Source of the DNA: Amblyomma americanum
Taxonomy: Eukaryota > Arthropoda > Arachnida > Ixodida > Ixodidae
NCBI RefSeq assembly: GCF_052857255.1
Contig: NC_135498.1
Location: 85,646,639 to 85,710,638, forward strand
Reading direction: 5' to 3'
Length of the DNA: 64,000 bases
The first letter of the stretch is position 1. Every line of letters starts with the position of its first letter. Below the pieces are notes generated by a model. It was not told the DNA's origin and did not search any database. It saw only the letters and a list, made by a program, of their open reading frames with translations. Shown piece by piece: positions 22,909 through 34,784 of the stretch. Both the position numbers and the translations under genes were made by a program.

Positions 22909-23889
22909 ACCGAGTAAATAAGGGTGCTATTTTAAAGCGGCAATTTTTAAAAAGCTATCTTCGCGGCTATTTTGCACAAACTGCAAATGTGCGCGGTTTG
23001 GCTTCCTTCCCTTATCATGCACTTTGAGAACTGCTTTTCATGGACACCTTTCCCTGCTGTCTAGATTTAAAGGTACCGTACGTGACAGCATGCCGGGCAA
23101 AGAAAGAAGCTCGTGAGATTTAGGCAAACAAACGACTGATAGAGCGCCTTTTACTGGTCTGTCCGCCTTCACAACTAGCATTTTTCGTTTCGTTAAAAAA
23201 AAATGCTGGGAAATGATGTTGCATACTTTGTCATAGATTCCTTGAAGCGCTCATATATTGTTAACAAATGCTGATTGCGTGGGTGCTCGGCGAAACTTAG
23301 GATGCGTTTCGGAAAATTGTTTTTACGAGTGGCGCACGGAAACACCCATTGTCACAGCAGTCTATCAAATGTACAGGGCGGAATGCCCTGCTGCGTTTTC
23401 CCCGTTTCTAATGTCTCGAGCCGTAATGCCCCTGACACGAGTGGCCAGATTAAAATCTCCTCTTCGGAATGCCCCGAGCAGATTTGTGGTGACCCTCGGT
23501 AGGGGCGTAGGGAGGGTGAGAAGGCTGGTCCTATATTGCGCAATTAACTGCAGAGATTTTATTTTCTGAAAAAATTGGCTTGGAATAGTTTTCGTATAAA
23601 AACTGGTTCTCACATCTAGTGATTGCGTCGCTTTCGCCAAGTTTGTTGGGTGCCCTGCTCTGCAAATTGCTTTCTTTTTCTTTAACTGCGCCTACTGTGC
23701 GCCCCTCGCAAAGGTGGCCTGCTGCCTCCATAAGACCGACTCACTCCAGACACCCTTTGATCTCGGCCCAGAGGTCGCCTAGTCTAAATGTTAGTGGTTT
23801 GTTGAAAGAACACAATTTAGTGAAGGAAAAGTTGTTGCTGGTCTGGCTGCACTAACGCAATATCAGGCTTTAGCTTGACCGCGGTAGGT
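22909..23889. other. No feature recognised
   Basis: Frames in this stretch (for example 23258-23569 plus) overlap others on both strands and show no motif. No repeat partner was found by eye. Confidence 0.5.
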
Positions 23890-24361
23890 GGAAAGAGGGG
23901 GGCATGTCTTTTCCGCTTATTGCCGCTCGTCCGACCTTCATCTTTGCTTTAAACGAATTAGGTATATCGACTGCCATTCACCATGCAACTTAACCGTCAC
24001 TGCTGGCTAAGAGTGAACTGGGCAGATTGGTAATGGTAGGTCATGTGGACCCCGATACGCGGCCCAATGATTCGTCGCGTGAATCGGCGTTTGGACGTGC
24101 CTTTCACGTGGTGTGTCCGCGGCAGGCTTTGTAGAAAGGACGGCACTCATCGCGTCTACCTCTCTTCGGTATCGGTCATCCCGCTCTGGCCTTATAAGAG
24201 AGACCTCTGTGACTATGAGCACTATATCCGCTGTTTTTGTTTCTGCACCCTACCCAACTAGACATACTTGCCGTTGATCATTCAATCACAGCAATCCCTG
24301 CTTTTTGTACTTGTTGAAATTATTCTTACATAATGGACTCCACCTGCTGCTATCATTTGTC
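23890..24361 (+). repeat. Repeat W, copy W1
   Basis: It matches 25191-25640 in the same direction (aaacgaattaggtat.tcgac, gattcgtcgcgtgaatcggc, cctgctgctat.atttgtcagg). Together W1 and W2 frame R1c as direct repeats of about 450 bases. Confidence 0.75.
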
Positions 24362-25190
24362 AGGGGAAAACTTTAGGCAGACACGTTTTTGATGTCGGCT
24401 GGAGTGTCGGAGAATTGTAATCCGGTCTTTGTACCTCTGCCTTGTCTCCCTTATGCGTAACTAATATAAACGATCCTGTAAGAACAACAACTGTCGGTAT
24501 GAAGAATAAGCTACCGATGCCCAGTAAACGTACGCCGCGTTAAATGCCGCAGGCAGTATTTCTGAGTAAACTAGTCCTCAAATGATGCGATGGCTTTATC
24601 GAACTTAACTTCATGTATGTATGTGAGCTGCAGAAAGGGCTGCTGTGCGAAACGCAACAAGTGGCTGTCTGGTGTTATCTGACGCTTGTGATGGTGCATA
24701 CGTCTTAAAAAATCTGGCACAACCGCACTGCAGCTCAATATATATTTCAACTGAAAAAAAAAAGACAAAGCATTGTTTATTGCCCGAAATGGCTGCATTT
24801 GACCCTTGCATGATTTTTTTTCTGTGCACAAGCTGTGAATTGTTAGAGCGACTTTTTGCCACGCTGTACCAATGCTATATCAAGAAATAACCCTTTTTTC
24901 CTAGCGGGATAAGCAGGTGTGCAAACTTTTTTCTTCGAGGATAGTAGGATACAACTTAAGAGCTTAGTGTATTTGCGCTATCCAAGGACCCCCTTCGAGA
25001 CACTGGCGTCAGCCTATTGTCAAGACATCGCAGTGTGGCAATGCAGGGAGCAGAACCACAATAAAGAAAGGAGGGTAGTCCGGAGAATTTGAGGGAATTG
25101 ATTATCCGAATTCATCTACCACTCCTTGCTTTGTCACACAAGCACTGTCGGCGAAATCGGCGGAGCCCACCGGTTCGAACGTGGTACTCT
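24362..25190 (+). repeat. Duplicated block R1, copy R1c with foldback element M3
   Basis: Direct match of 21379-22205. The right end holds M3 (inner arms about 24984-25190), whose outer right arm is cut off where W2 starts. Confidence 0.72.
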
Positions 25191-25640
25191 AATCCGCTTA
25201 TCGCTTCTCAGCCGACCTTCACCTTTGCGTTAAACGAATTAGGTATGTCGACTGCCATTCGCCATGCAACTTAACCGACATTGCTGGCCCAGAGTGCAAT
25301 AGGTGGATCGTAAGTGCGAGGTGTTGTGGCGCCCAATATGCAGGCCAATGATTCGTCGCGTGAATCGGCGTTTGGACATGCTGTTCACGTAGTGTGTCCG
25401 CGGGTGGCTTTGTGGGAAGGACGGCACTCATAGCGTCTACCTCTCTTCGGTATCGGTCATCCCGCTCTGACCTTATGTGTGAGAGCTCTGTGACTATGAG
25501 CACTATATCCGCCGTTTTCGTTTCTGCACCCTACCCATCTAGACCTACTTTCCCTTGCCCCCTCAATCGCACCTCCCCCTCCTTTCCCCCTTGTTGAAGT
25601 TATCTTTACATCATCAACTCCACCTGCTGCTATAATTTGT
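25191..25640 (+). repeat. Repeat W, copy W2
   Basis: Second copy of W. It is followed by a run of Cs near 25665-25676. The copies do not start with TG and end with CA, so an LTR nature is not supported. Confidence 0.72.
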
Positions 25641-25839
25641 CAGGAGTGCCGGGGTACCACATCCCCCCCCCCCCTTTTCTTAAGTGCTTTCTCTGAGGTC
25701 TACCCAATGTTTTGCTTTTCTTTAATTTCGTATTTTTCTTCGTCTTCTCGTCTGAACGCCCCTCCCCGCAGCATTTCGTTCCGCTATCCTGGGTAATTCT
25801 CTTATCAGAATTTAGTGGGCAACACAGCCACCTGTAGCC

Positions 25840-26165
25840 GCTGGACACACAAGCACAAGTTCGCGATCTGTCCATGCTTGGCGGCCCTGGATGCCATTCA
25901 GCCGAGCAGTCCTTTTGTTACAGTTTTGCCATTTAATCGGTTCAACCACTTTAACGCACAATATGCCCGACAAAATTCACCCTAACACCCTAATACCCTT
26001 TGCAAGACACGCCTCCTCCCCTCGCCGGGCCTTCCTCCACGGACTGAAGACTAATTTAAACCCAGCCGTTGATGAGCGCTTTGACCAGACGAAGACAGGT
26101 CCTCTTGTCGAAGAGTTAGCAAGCACCCTCAAACTTTCCCCTCCCTTGTTAAATTTGTGATTATC
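25840..26165 (+). repeat. Repeat V, copy V1
   Basis: It shares with 58780-59170 (V3) and the right part of 26760-27120 (V2) a series of blocks: ggacacaca, cagttttgc, cttcctcc, gatgaacgctttg/gatgagcgctttg followed by ccag.cgaagacag and gagttagcaagca. No coding capacity is evident. Confidence 0.55.
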
Positions 26166-26759
26166 AAGCACAGTCTGCCCACGCTCTCTCTACCATAGTT
26201 TCATATAGAGGTTTGCTAAACAGCACACATGCCTCCACGCAACTGGCGGAAGCAGTTTAGAGCATGGGCAAGTATACTTTCCAAAAATTCGTGGCATTAC
26301 ACCCCTCAAGGAATCATCGGGATGAATAATTAAAGTTAAAGATACAGTGCGGAAAATACATTACCACCTGTGGCTGCTAGATGACTACGCTCACAAACTA
26401 TCTGTATAATTGTATAAATAAAGCCTGCATGCTTACCTGAAACACACTCTAGCCGCTCTTTTGTTTCGACTGTCCGCGCCATGCGGGAAACGGCTTGAAT
26501 AAAAAACAAATTAATACAAAATATTGGAACGGGATTTACGGTGAAGGCAGAATAAGGAGAGCTAGCGAAAAATATTGCTTCGAGTTCCCAGAATCAACGA
26601 AACATTCTCGCGCTGGTCGTGCTGCTGCAGCCGCTGCCGATCTTCCTCGTAACAATCCTCCCCGGTTGAATGCGCAACTCCGTCCCTCCCCCCAGCCCTC
26701 CACTTTCATTCGTGCATGCTCGGAACCCGCTTGCACGTTCTCGCTTTTCATTCATTTTG
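26166..26759. other. No feature recognised
   Basis: Non-coding sequence between V1 and V2. A frame at 26495-26764 has alanines and prolines of low complexity and no motif. Confidence 0.5.
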
Positions 26760-27120
26760 CCTAATTCCTCTGTGCGAGTTTTTCAGAAAAATTCTGCCAG
26801 TCATACCAAGCCGCAGTATTTGAAGCCCACGCTCGATATCTTTCCACGCTCTACGCCCTCGGATTTCATTATGCTGAGCTGGCCTATCTCCCATCATGGT
26901 TTTTAAGGTCAACATGCTGATCATACTTAGCATCAATACTGCCTGCACAACATTCACCGCTCCAAATTCACACCCTCCTTCTCCCATGGAGCAAATACTA
27001 TACTAAAAGCCCGCCAACGATGAACGCTTTGCCAGACAAAGACAAGTTCTCTTCTGGAAACGTTGGCAAGCACCCTTCAGGCGTTACACTCCCTTCATTA
27101 CTTTGTGATTTCCTACGTAC
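26760..27120 (+). repeat. Repeat V, copy V2
   Basis: The segment near 27016-27110 (gatgaacgctttgccagac, then agacaagttctcttctgg and ttggcaagcaccctt) matches V1 and V3. The left part is only loosely similar. Confidence 0.5.
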
Positions 27121-27969
27121 TACAAGTCTCATGCATGCGCAATTTCACAAAGTTTGCATAAGTAATATATATCCTCGGCAGAATAAAACACTGCAGGTTA
27201 CAGGAACCAGAAACATGTTATCGTTTCTCAGTAATTTAGTGCGTCGGCCATCACGTTTGTTCGAATCATTCATTTCGCTTACCGGAGCAGTATACGAACA
27301 AGGCTTCGAACTGAGACAATATATCGCATCTGGTCCGCAATCACTTCTAAAACAAGCAGTTAGAATTCAACGCAGGGCTAAAACAGAGCATCAACATCCT
27401 TGAAAAAAATTCAGAGGACGATTACGATTCTTTATGCTGCGAAATTTGAGCACCGCTGTGTCGGTGTTTCAGAACCTGTAGGGTCATTGTTTTCCATTGC
27501 TGGTTCGTCGGCAAGGCTGCCGACGATATTAGTTCGATAATAGTACTGCTTGATGAAGGCGACCATGCGCAATGCTGAGCGCGGGAGAAGATGCATATTA
27601 GATATAGCAGTGTTTGTAGAAGACGACGACCATGTGCAAAGAACAACACGAGAGTGGATTGCAGTTTAACACAAAGCGTGGTCGGCTTCGCCGATAGTTG
27701 TAGAGCGCTCTCTACAATCTCTTAAGGCTCATTTTATTGCTTTGCTGGGTCGTCGGCACGTCTGGCTACAAGATTATTTTAGTAGAAGAATTTGATCTCA
27801 AAGAAGACGATGTGAAACAAAGGAGAATTGTTTTATTTAATAAGGATTCTTTGCAGTATCTCTCAGGTTATTATTCCGACAAATTTCCTTTCCGCCTGGA
27901 CAGTGCTCGAAAAATTGAGTAATACTACTATGAGCGGTTCCCTTCATTTTTTCTCCGCCATATAACGGA
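27121..27969. other. No certain feature; possibly LINE-derived
   Basis: Short frames only. The plus-strand frame 27737-27922 has many Asp, Glu and Lys residues and ends just before the RNase H fragment, so it may be the same old LINE, but I find no motif in it. Confidence 0.35.
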
Positions 27970-28090
27970 GAAGTAGGCTTTCGCTGGGCCCCTGGTCACT
28001 GTGGCATTGCTTGTAATGAGAGGGTTGAGTCTTTAGCAAAGTCTGCCCCTGGTGGACCCACTCTCCAGTTCGTGCGAAATACTGTCTACG
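27970..28090 (+). pseudogene. RNase H fragment of a non-LTR retrotransposon
   Basis: The plus strand reads FRWAPGHCGIACNERVESLA, the well-known WVPGHxGIxGNExADxLA motif at the end of RNase H domains of I- and R1-type LINEs. Two motif residues are changed (A for V, C for G). Nothing else of the element is clear. Confidence 0.7.
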
Positions 28091-28234
28091 TGACTATAGC
28101 ACGCTTTCAATGATTTCAGCGTCTCCACTACTTGAGCCATGATCCTCTACTTGCGGCGGGGGATTTTCGACCCCTGCCATTATCTCTGAGTTTGCGGATG
28201 AGCTAATCAAAACAATCTCTGGTGTCACGACCTT

Positions 28235-29722
28235 CTTGCGGTGCACTATAGATCGGTTTTTAAATTTCTTGCGAGGCATTGTCCGAGGTTCGCCGCCATA
28301 CAAATGAAGAAAGCAGTGGAGAATGTCCCAGGTGGCTTCGACCGGTTCAGCAGGAAAAGCAACAAGACGAGCCTGTCTCTCTCTGCTGTGGGCACTGGTA
28401 GGTGCCTCAAGGTGACTGGCAAGTGCCTCTTTGAAAAAGAGTTGACCTCTACCTCATGACAATCGGTCTACTGCATTAGCTCTCTTTATACGAACTCGAT
28501 AGCGTCGTGTCGAGTCGGGGGTTGGACTGAGAAAGGTCAACCCACTAGATGACTGCGTGTTTTCATGAACTCGATTTTCGCGAGTCGAGACCGGTTAGGA
28601 TGCCTTGACGGTGCACGGGCGGGGAAGGGGCCCATCTAGCATCCCTAAGACCTGTTAAACTGAAGCGACCCGAAGCGTCGAGCACGCATTGAGAGCAAGG
28701 GGTGGTAGTCCTCAAGACTGAGGCCCGCCGGCACTGTTTCGGAGGCACGACGGCGCAAGCGAAAAACAAGTTCACATTTGTCCTCTCAACTATCAGTGTC
28801 TTCGAACCGACAGCGCTCATAGCACATCGGGAGAGGGTCGAGTTGCGTCAAGCTACTCTTCGCCGAGTTGGCTGAACCCGGCCCTTTCGAGTTCATATAA
28901 ACGCTGTTATTGGCTGGAGGGCCTGCTTTGAAGTGTATTCGCCACTTTATTGAGGTGCCGTCACCTGAGTAACTGCAAGCCTTCATTGCGCAATGAAAAG
29001 TGCTGTTCTCCTACATCATCTAGAATAGGAAGCCAACTTCCTCTGAGTCGCCTGTATTAGGATGCAAACAAAGCCTTATTGTGTGGTGGCCAGGTGGCCA
29101 AGGAGTTGAGGAGAGGTTTTGGGTGTAGCCATGCATCCCACTTCCTTTTTGTCTGCAATGCAGACCCTTGACTACTGTATGAAGTCGTTCCACAAGTTGG
29201 AGCAAAACGAAAAGCAGAAATCATTTAGGAATACAGCCCAAGCAAGAACAAAGAGGAAAGAAAGAAGTTCAGTTCGTCCATGTTCTGAGGAAAACCTGCG
29301 CGCGCGAACGCAGGCAAACAAACTGCTGGGAGAGATCACATACAAATTTTTGAGCTTGTAAAACGCAAATACTAGTTTCGATATGGATGAAACTTGCATC
29401 TTAACAATTAAGAAAGAAAAAAGGGTTTGAATACTGCGGACGAAATGTCGACATTCAGTTTAGTTTTTTCTTTTCCGGATTACATGAAATACCGATATAT
29501 CGCAAACCATAATTTTTTTTTAATATTTAACTCTGATTTGTAAAAATCGACACTCAAAAAGAAAAATCGGTCCCCAGCATTTACTTTATTCTCCGAAGAC
29601 GAAAACACTGCCACAAACTGCATTAAAATCGAAACGTACTTAGACAGCCTATAGCATCTTAATGTTTCGATGTATTTCCTATATACCCTCCCAGTGTTGA
29701 ACTCATTTAACGATCTTATGTG
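28235..29722 (+). repeat. Duplicated block S, copy S2
   Basis: Direct match of S1 from about 11410 to 13320, including tgtccgaggttcg, gacaatcggtcta, ctgctgttctcctgcgtcatc-like sequence near 29000, and cctatagcatct...aatgtttcgatg near 29650. It is cut on the right by the insertion of Gypsy II, and S2 homology stops where the 5' LTR begins. Confidence 0.75.
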
Positions 29723-29725
29723 TGT

Positions 29726-29947
29726 TGTGTGCGCGCGAAACCAAGCACGCGTGTTATCGCGTACTGCCTGGGCATGCTCACTGCCCGGCTACCTCTAATC
29801 GGGTAGCCCGTGCTGGCTTTAAAAGACCGCTCTCACGGGCCCACCGCGCTCTGTATGTAACCTGTTGGCTTCCTGCCAAGTAGCAGGAATAAACGTTCTT
29901 TCGATGCTACGTCTACGCCGCCCAGTTCTTGGATGCCAGACATGACA
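29726..29947 (+). repeat. 5' LTR of Gypsy II
   Basis: It starts TGTGTGCG and ends ATGACA. It contains CTTTAAAAG, a possible TATA-like box, and AATAAA (about 29888) as a polyadenylation signal. Directly after it, tattggcgacgagg is a candidate primer-binding site starting with TGGCGAC. Confidence 0.92.
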
Positions 29948-30096
29948 TATTGGCGACGAGGATGGGATTACCGCCGTACGGAATTCGCAGTGTGAAGAAC
30001 CTGGCCTCTGTGTAAAAAAGCTTCCCGCCATGAAGATTTCCCTGCGGTGAAATTCCTGAAACTGGCATCACGGCAGCCGAAACTTCCAAGTGAGTC

Positions 30097-30834
30097 ATGG
30101 GTCACATCGGCTACATTGAACCTTTCGACGAGACCACGAGCGACTGGCGCTCGTACGAGGAAAGGTTGAAGGCCTATCTTTCGGTGAACGAAGTCTCAGT
30201 AGCAAAGAAGGTTCCTGCTTTCCTAAGTCTCATCGGCGCGAAGACCTACGCGCTGCTCAAGTCGCTGACGGCACCGGACGCACCGTCGTCACGAGAGTTT
30301 GACAGTCTTCTGAAACTCCTGAGCGATCACCTGGCGCCGCAGTCGTCCGTCATCGCAGAGCGTGCGAAATTTTACAAGCGGTCACAGCGAAGCGGTGACT
30401 CCATTGCCGAATTTGTCGCGGAACTTCGAAGGCTGGTGCAGAGTTGCGAATTTGGAAGTTTTTTGGATGAAGCGCTCCAGGACTGTTTCGTTTGCGGCCT
30501 GCTACGCGAGGACATTCAGCGTGTGTTGTTCACGGAAGACAAAAAGCTAACCTTCCAGAAGGCCGTAGATAGAGCTCTTGTTATGGAAACTGCAATGAAA
30601 AGCGCGGCGTTCACGCATAACAGCGTATCCCCGGCGTACGAAGTGAATAAGGTTCGAGGCGAAAAGCAGTCTGTGATATCGCCAAGCTGTTTCGTTGCGG
30701 GTCACCCAATCACTCTAGTGAAGCGTGCCCTCATATCGGCGATACATGTTATAATTGTAACCGGAAAGGGCATATTCAACGCGCCTGCACGAAAGGAAAG
30801 AAAGCTAGGGAGGCAAAGCCTCGGAAACGTGTGA
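30097..30834 (+). pseudogene. Gypsy II gag with frameshift in the zinc knuckle
   Basis: The 245-codon frame begins MGHIGYIEPFDET and shows the capsid-like pattern of Gypsy gag (YALLKSLTAP, FVAELRRLVQSC, CGLLREDIQRVL). Near 30691-30695 one base is missing compared with the expected frame, so the two CCHC knuckles are read in the next frame (the second is CYNCNRKGHIQRAC, C-x2-C-x4-H-x4-C, complete). The frame after the shift leads directly to the protease. Confidence 0.88.
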
Positions 30835-31043
30835 AGATGCTCACGTCCGTCCGAAACGAGTCGTCTGTCCCACTTCAGTCAGTCAACACAGACCCGTTTA
30901 CTGTACCCGTGAACGTTGACTGTGTCCTACTGACGATGGAGCTTGACACCGGCGCAGCCGTATCCGTCATATCATGGCGCGAATTCCAGAGGCTGTTTCC
31001 ACGTAAGCGACTTCAGCCAGCTACGTTAAAGCAGCGCACGTAA
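30696..31043 (+). pseudogene. Gypsy II nucleocapsid end and aspartic protease, ended by a stop
   Basis: In the frame entered after the shift come the knuckles, a basic linker and the protease motif MELDTGAAVSVIS (DTGA, catalytic Asp). TAA at 31041-31043 stops it after KQRT. The same frame continues immediately and reopens at 31071 with the rest of the protease (ALLGREWLQDI), so this is a single nonsense change. Confidence 0.86.
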
Positions 31044-33218
31044 ACTGGGGCCATAGTAACACCGAAGGGTATGGCGAAAGTCGTCGTGCACCACAACGGC
31101 CAGAGCGTGGAGCTTCCCCTGTACGTCGTGCACACTACAGGACCGGCACTCCTCGGCAGAGAATGGTTGCAAGATATTCGTCTGGATTGGAAGAACCTAG
31201 TTTTTTTGAAGCACCTTGGTCCCTCTCGAGAAATGTCAAAACACTGGCAAGAAAAGCTGGAAGCCATGCTAGACAGCCATTCCGAACTTTTCAAGGATGA
31301 GCTAGGTACCATCCCGGAAGAGCAGGCCGAGCTTGTCCTTCGCGAAAGGTCACAGCCGAAGTTTGTAAAGGCAAGAAGCGTTCCCTTTGCTCTGCAAGGT
31401 GCAGTAGAAGCTGAACTTGCGAGAATGGAGAAGCTTGGCATCATAACGCCTGTTGCTACAAGCGAATACGCGACGCCCTTGGTACCGGTGGTGAAGAGGG
31501 ATGGAAGCCTCCGACTGTGGAGAGATTATAAAACCACCGTCAATCTCTGCCTGGAAGTACACCGCTACCCGCTACCTCGGATAGATGACCTTCTAGCAGC
31601 GCTTGCAGGAGGAGAGCAATTTTCGAAGATCGACCTGAGTAGGGCCTACCAGCTGGTAGTTATAGCGGAAAGCTCCCGGAAACTACTGACGATAAACACA
31701 CATAAGGGCTTGTATACTATGAACCGTCTGGCTTTCGGCATTTCGTCCGCCCCAAGCATATTTCAAACAATTATGCACAACATGCTGAAAGGGTTGGAAG
31801 GAGTCAGTTGCTACCTTGACGACATCCTGGTCACAGGCAGGACCAAGCAAGAGCATTTCCATAACGTGGAAGCCGTCTTGTCAAGATTGCAGGAACGCGG
31901 TGTGCGCATCCGGCACGATATGTGCTCGTTCTTTCAACGAGAGCTCCGTTATCTGGGCCACGTCATCAACGCCGAGGGTGTTTGCGCATCGCCTGAAAAG
32001 GTATTGGCACTGCTAAATGCGCCTGCTCCAAAAGACAAGCAGCAACTGCAGTCATTCCTTGGGATGGTCAATTATTACGGCAAGTTTGTTCAGCGTCTCC
32101 CGACTTTGGCACAGCCGTTGTACAGGCTGCTAAAGCAAACAAAGGAGTGGACGTGGGATGCGTCATGCCAGCTTGCTTTCACAGAGATAAAAGCAGCTAT
32201 GGCTTCCCCTCCAGTTCTTGCCCACTATGATCCGAAGCGACCGCTTCAACTTGCCTGCGACGCATCTCAGTACGGCATAGGCGCAGTTCTTTCGCAGAAA
32301 ATGACAAATGGATCAGTTCGACCGGTTGCCTACGCATCCCGCACATTGTCAAGTGCCGAAAAGAAGTACAGTCAGATCGAGAAAGAAGCCCTTGCCCTCG
32401 TATTCGGCGTAAAAAAGTTTCACTTCTACGTCTACGGAAGGTTCTTCACGCTTGTGACTGACCATAAACCATTGCATACAATTTTCGCCCCGAAAACAGG
32501 CATTCCCGCGATGGCAGCTGCCCGCATGCAGCGTTGGGCGCTGACGCTGTCAGCCTACAACTACGCTCTTGAATTCAAGAAATCTACTGATAATGCGGAA
32601 GCAGTCTGTCTATCGCGCTTGCCCCTCGACAGCAGCGAAAAGCAATCGGCAGAAGAAAGCGAAACTTTTTATTCGCTTCGTTTTGAAACGCTGCATGTCA
32701 CAGGCCAAGACATCGCTCGTGAAACGAGGCGTGATCCTTTACTAAGCAAGGTACTGAACTTCACAAGTGCTGGCTGGCCGTCGCATGTCGCTGAAAAGGA
32801 GTTGAAACTTTTCTTCGACAAGCGTTTGGAGCTCACAGTTCATCAAGGGTGTTTAATGTATGGCATGAGAGTAGTCGTGCCTCCAAAACACCGAGCCTTC
32901 TTGCTTGAGGAACTTCATCAGGGTCATCCCGGTATCGTAAGACGCAAAGAACTCGCGAGGAGCTACGTCTGGTGGCCTGGTATCGACGCGGACCTAGGGC
33001 AACACGTGAAGAAATGTGCAGAGTGTCAGCAGCAACGGAACCCACCAGCACCGGCTCCGCTTCATCCATGGTCATGGCCGACTTGGCCGTGGCAAAGAGT
33101 TCACTTGGACTTTGCTGGACCCATGAAAGACAAAATGTTCCTTGTTGCTGTGGACGCACACTCAAAATGGCCGGAAGTTTATGTCATGCAGAAGACTACG
33201 GCGTACCACACAATTTAG
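31044..33218 (+). pseudogene. Gypsy II pol: protease end, reverse transcriptase, RNase H, integrase start
   Basis: A 715-codon frame opens at 31071. In order it shows the protease end (LLGREWLQDI), RT with FSKIDLSRAYQLV, LAFGISSAPSIFQ and YLDDILVTG (31812 on), RNase H with LACDASQYGIGAVL, EKEALALVFGVKKF and LVTDHKPLHT, and the integrase zinc finger (HQGHPG, WWPGIDADL, CAECQ) plus the first catalytic Asp (VHLDFAGPM). All RT residues needed for catalysis look present. TAG at 33216-33218 cuts the integrase core. The next codons stay in frame with 33231-33965. Confidence 0.92.
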
Positions 33219-33965
33219 TGTCTCCAAGACTTGTTCTCTTGTTTTGACGTACCCGAGACCATAGTGACCGACAACGGACCACAGTTCGTTTCCGAAGAAT
33301 TCAAGAGCTTCGTCAAAGGCTTCGGTGGTCGTCATATCGTGAGTGCAGCGTACCATCCAAGCACGAATGGCCTTGCGGAGAGATTTGTGCAGACAATGAA
33401 ATCTGCGTTGCGGAAAGGACGACCCCAAGACTCCTTGCACGCAACCTTACAGACGTTCCTGATGACGTACCGCAACACGCCGCATGCGACTACAAAAGAA
33501 TCTCCAGCAAACCTTTTCGTAGGTAGACGACTGCGCACGAGACTCGACGCAGTCAAGCCTTCTGTAGGGGGAAGAGTGGCTCAGCAACAGCTCTCCGATT
33601 TGTTGCGACGCAAGGCACGTGAGCGACTTCTCAACATCAATGATGAGGTCCTCCTGAGGAATTACAGAGGTCCTGAGAAATGGGTCCCTGGCCCTATCAT
33701 TCAGCAGTCTGGCCCCGTTTCATTCAAGGTTCGAGTTAGGACGAATCTTGGGGTGCTCATTTGGCGTCGTCATCAAGACCAGGTACTGCTCAGCATCGAC
33801 AGCTCAAAGAAGAGCATCATGGAAGATTTTATTCCAGATTTCAGGGATCCTGAGAGCGACACCGAGCCACTTCCAGCTGCGGCCCCTGCGGCAACGAACG
33901 ACCCTCCAGGGGAGCGACGCTATCCACAGAGGGACCGGCGACCTCCTGATCGATATCAGCCATAG
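33219..33965 (+). pseudogene. Gypsy II integrase core end and C-terminal domain
   Basis: In frame with the preceding segment after one stop codon, it shows VTDNGPQFVSEEF (second Asp) and HPSTNGLAERFVQ (catalytic Glu), then TKESPANLFVGRRLRTRLD and a GPY-type region (NYRGPEKWVPGPI). It ends in a basic proline-rich tail (RRYPQRDRRPPDRY) and TAG, 60 bases before the 3' LTR. Confidence 0.92.
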
Positions 33966-34023
33966 CATTAGTTGCATTGTATAATGTAGCAAAAGGACTT
34001 TACGCTCATTAGGAGGAAGGAGA

Positions 34024-34245
34024 TGTGTGCGTGCGAACCCAAGCACGCGTGTTATCGCGTACTGCCTGCGCATGCTCACTGCCCGGCTATCTCTTATCGG
34101 GTAGCCCGTGCTGGCTTTAAAAGACCGCTCGCACGGGCCCACCGCGCTCAGTATGTAACCTGTTGGCTTCCTGCCAAGTAGCAGGAATAAACGTTCTTTC
34201 GATGCTACGTCTACGCCGCCCAGTTCTTGGATGCCAGACATGACA
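34024..34245 (+). repeat. 3' LTR of Gypsy II
   Basis: Same length as the 5' LTR (222 bases). Counted by eye there are seven substitutions, all in the first two thirds, and the last 90 bases are identical. The purine tract lies directly before it. Confidence 0.93.
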
Positions 34246-34404
34246 ATGTGCATGTATGAAGTTCGCTTTAAAAAACTAATTATGGCCTAGTTCTGTTAGG
34301 ACAGTATATACTTAGCGTACACGTGGCGATATCCGGTTCTGAAGAGTTAATATATGAAAGGCGCGCATTCACAACATGTGGCTTTATTCGAACTTACACG
34401 TTGA
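34246..34404. other. Short non-coding segment between Gypsy II and a SINE head
   Basis: Probably the continuation of the S/R1 block that Gypsy II split. Alignment with 13320-13355 is too short to confirm. Confidence 0.4.
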
Positions 34405-34475
34405 GCCGTCGTGGCGGAGTGGTAGCGTCTGCGTTTGAAACGCCAAAGGCCCGGGCTGGATTACCAGCCTCGGCA
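34405..34475 (+). mobile_element. tRNA-derived SINE head (tRNA-Ser-like)
   Basis: The 71 bases have a tRNA-like layout: GCCGTCG...CCTCGGC ends that pair in part, a TGGCGGAGTGG A-box-like stretch, and a TTTGAAA anticodon-loop-like part. The B box (gggctggattacc) is degenerate, so I read it as a SINE head rather than a working tRNA gene. The following 300 bases (to about 34780) may be the SINE body but have no partner here. Confidence 0.55.
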
Positions 34476-34784
34476 TGGGTTTTTTCATTCAGTGAGTGTG
34501 CGGGGGGTTTACTACGTGGTTGGACATGTGGTTGGTCATGTGGTGCAAAGGAGCTGCCAGCGGCGTGGAGCGGTGGTTGGTCACATGGTGCGGTTTCCAG
34601 AGGATGCGCAGACAGGCGAGGCGCGCAGCGGCGGCTCCGGCGCGCCAGCTGTTCGCCGTGTGACTTCACTGCTCCTCGCGCATGCACAGAACGGCTCTCA
34701 AGGGGCCATGAGAAACTGCTCAACTTCGACCAGTGTAGCTTACGCTACAAAATTACGATTGCTCCACACCACCAGGTGTTAACT

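Larger units (their letters stand above)
29726..34245 (+). mobile_element. Ty3/Gypsy retrotransposon II with both LTRs
   Basis: A full-length element of about 4.5 kb has 222-base LTRs at each end, a gag, protease, RT, RNase H and integrase in the usual order, and a purine tract (aggaggaaggaga) before the 3' LTR. Three lesions inactivate it: a one-base frameshift in the gag zinc knuckle, a stop in the protease region and a stop in the integrase. The two LTRs differ at seven sites by my count, about 3 percent, so it is a fairly recent insertion. The 3' flank starts with atgtg and the 5' flank contains atgtg ending three bases before the LTR, a possible target-site duplication. Confidence 0.93.

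Noticed and set aside
24043..25503. Paired frames of about 90 codons in W1 and W2 (minus strand, MLIVTE.S.IR.ERDDRYRREVDAM)
   Set aside because: Similar in both W copies because the DNA is duplicated. No motif, and they overlap other frames, so I do not call a gene.
23890..25640. W repeats as LTRs of a small retrotransposon
   Set aside because: No TG...CA ends, no primer site or purine tract, and a foldback arm is cut at the junction.
30097..33965. Gypsy II as a host gene or an active element
   Set aside because: LTRs and domain order mark it as a retrotransposon, and a frameshift and two stops make it inactive as it stands.
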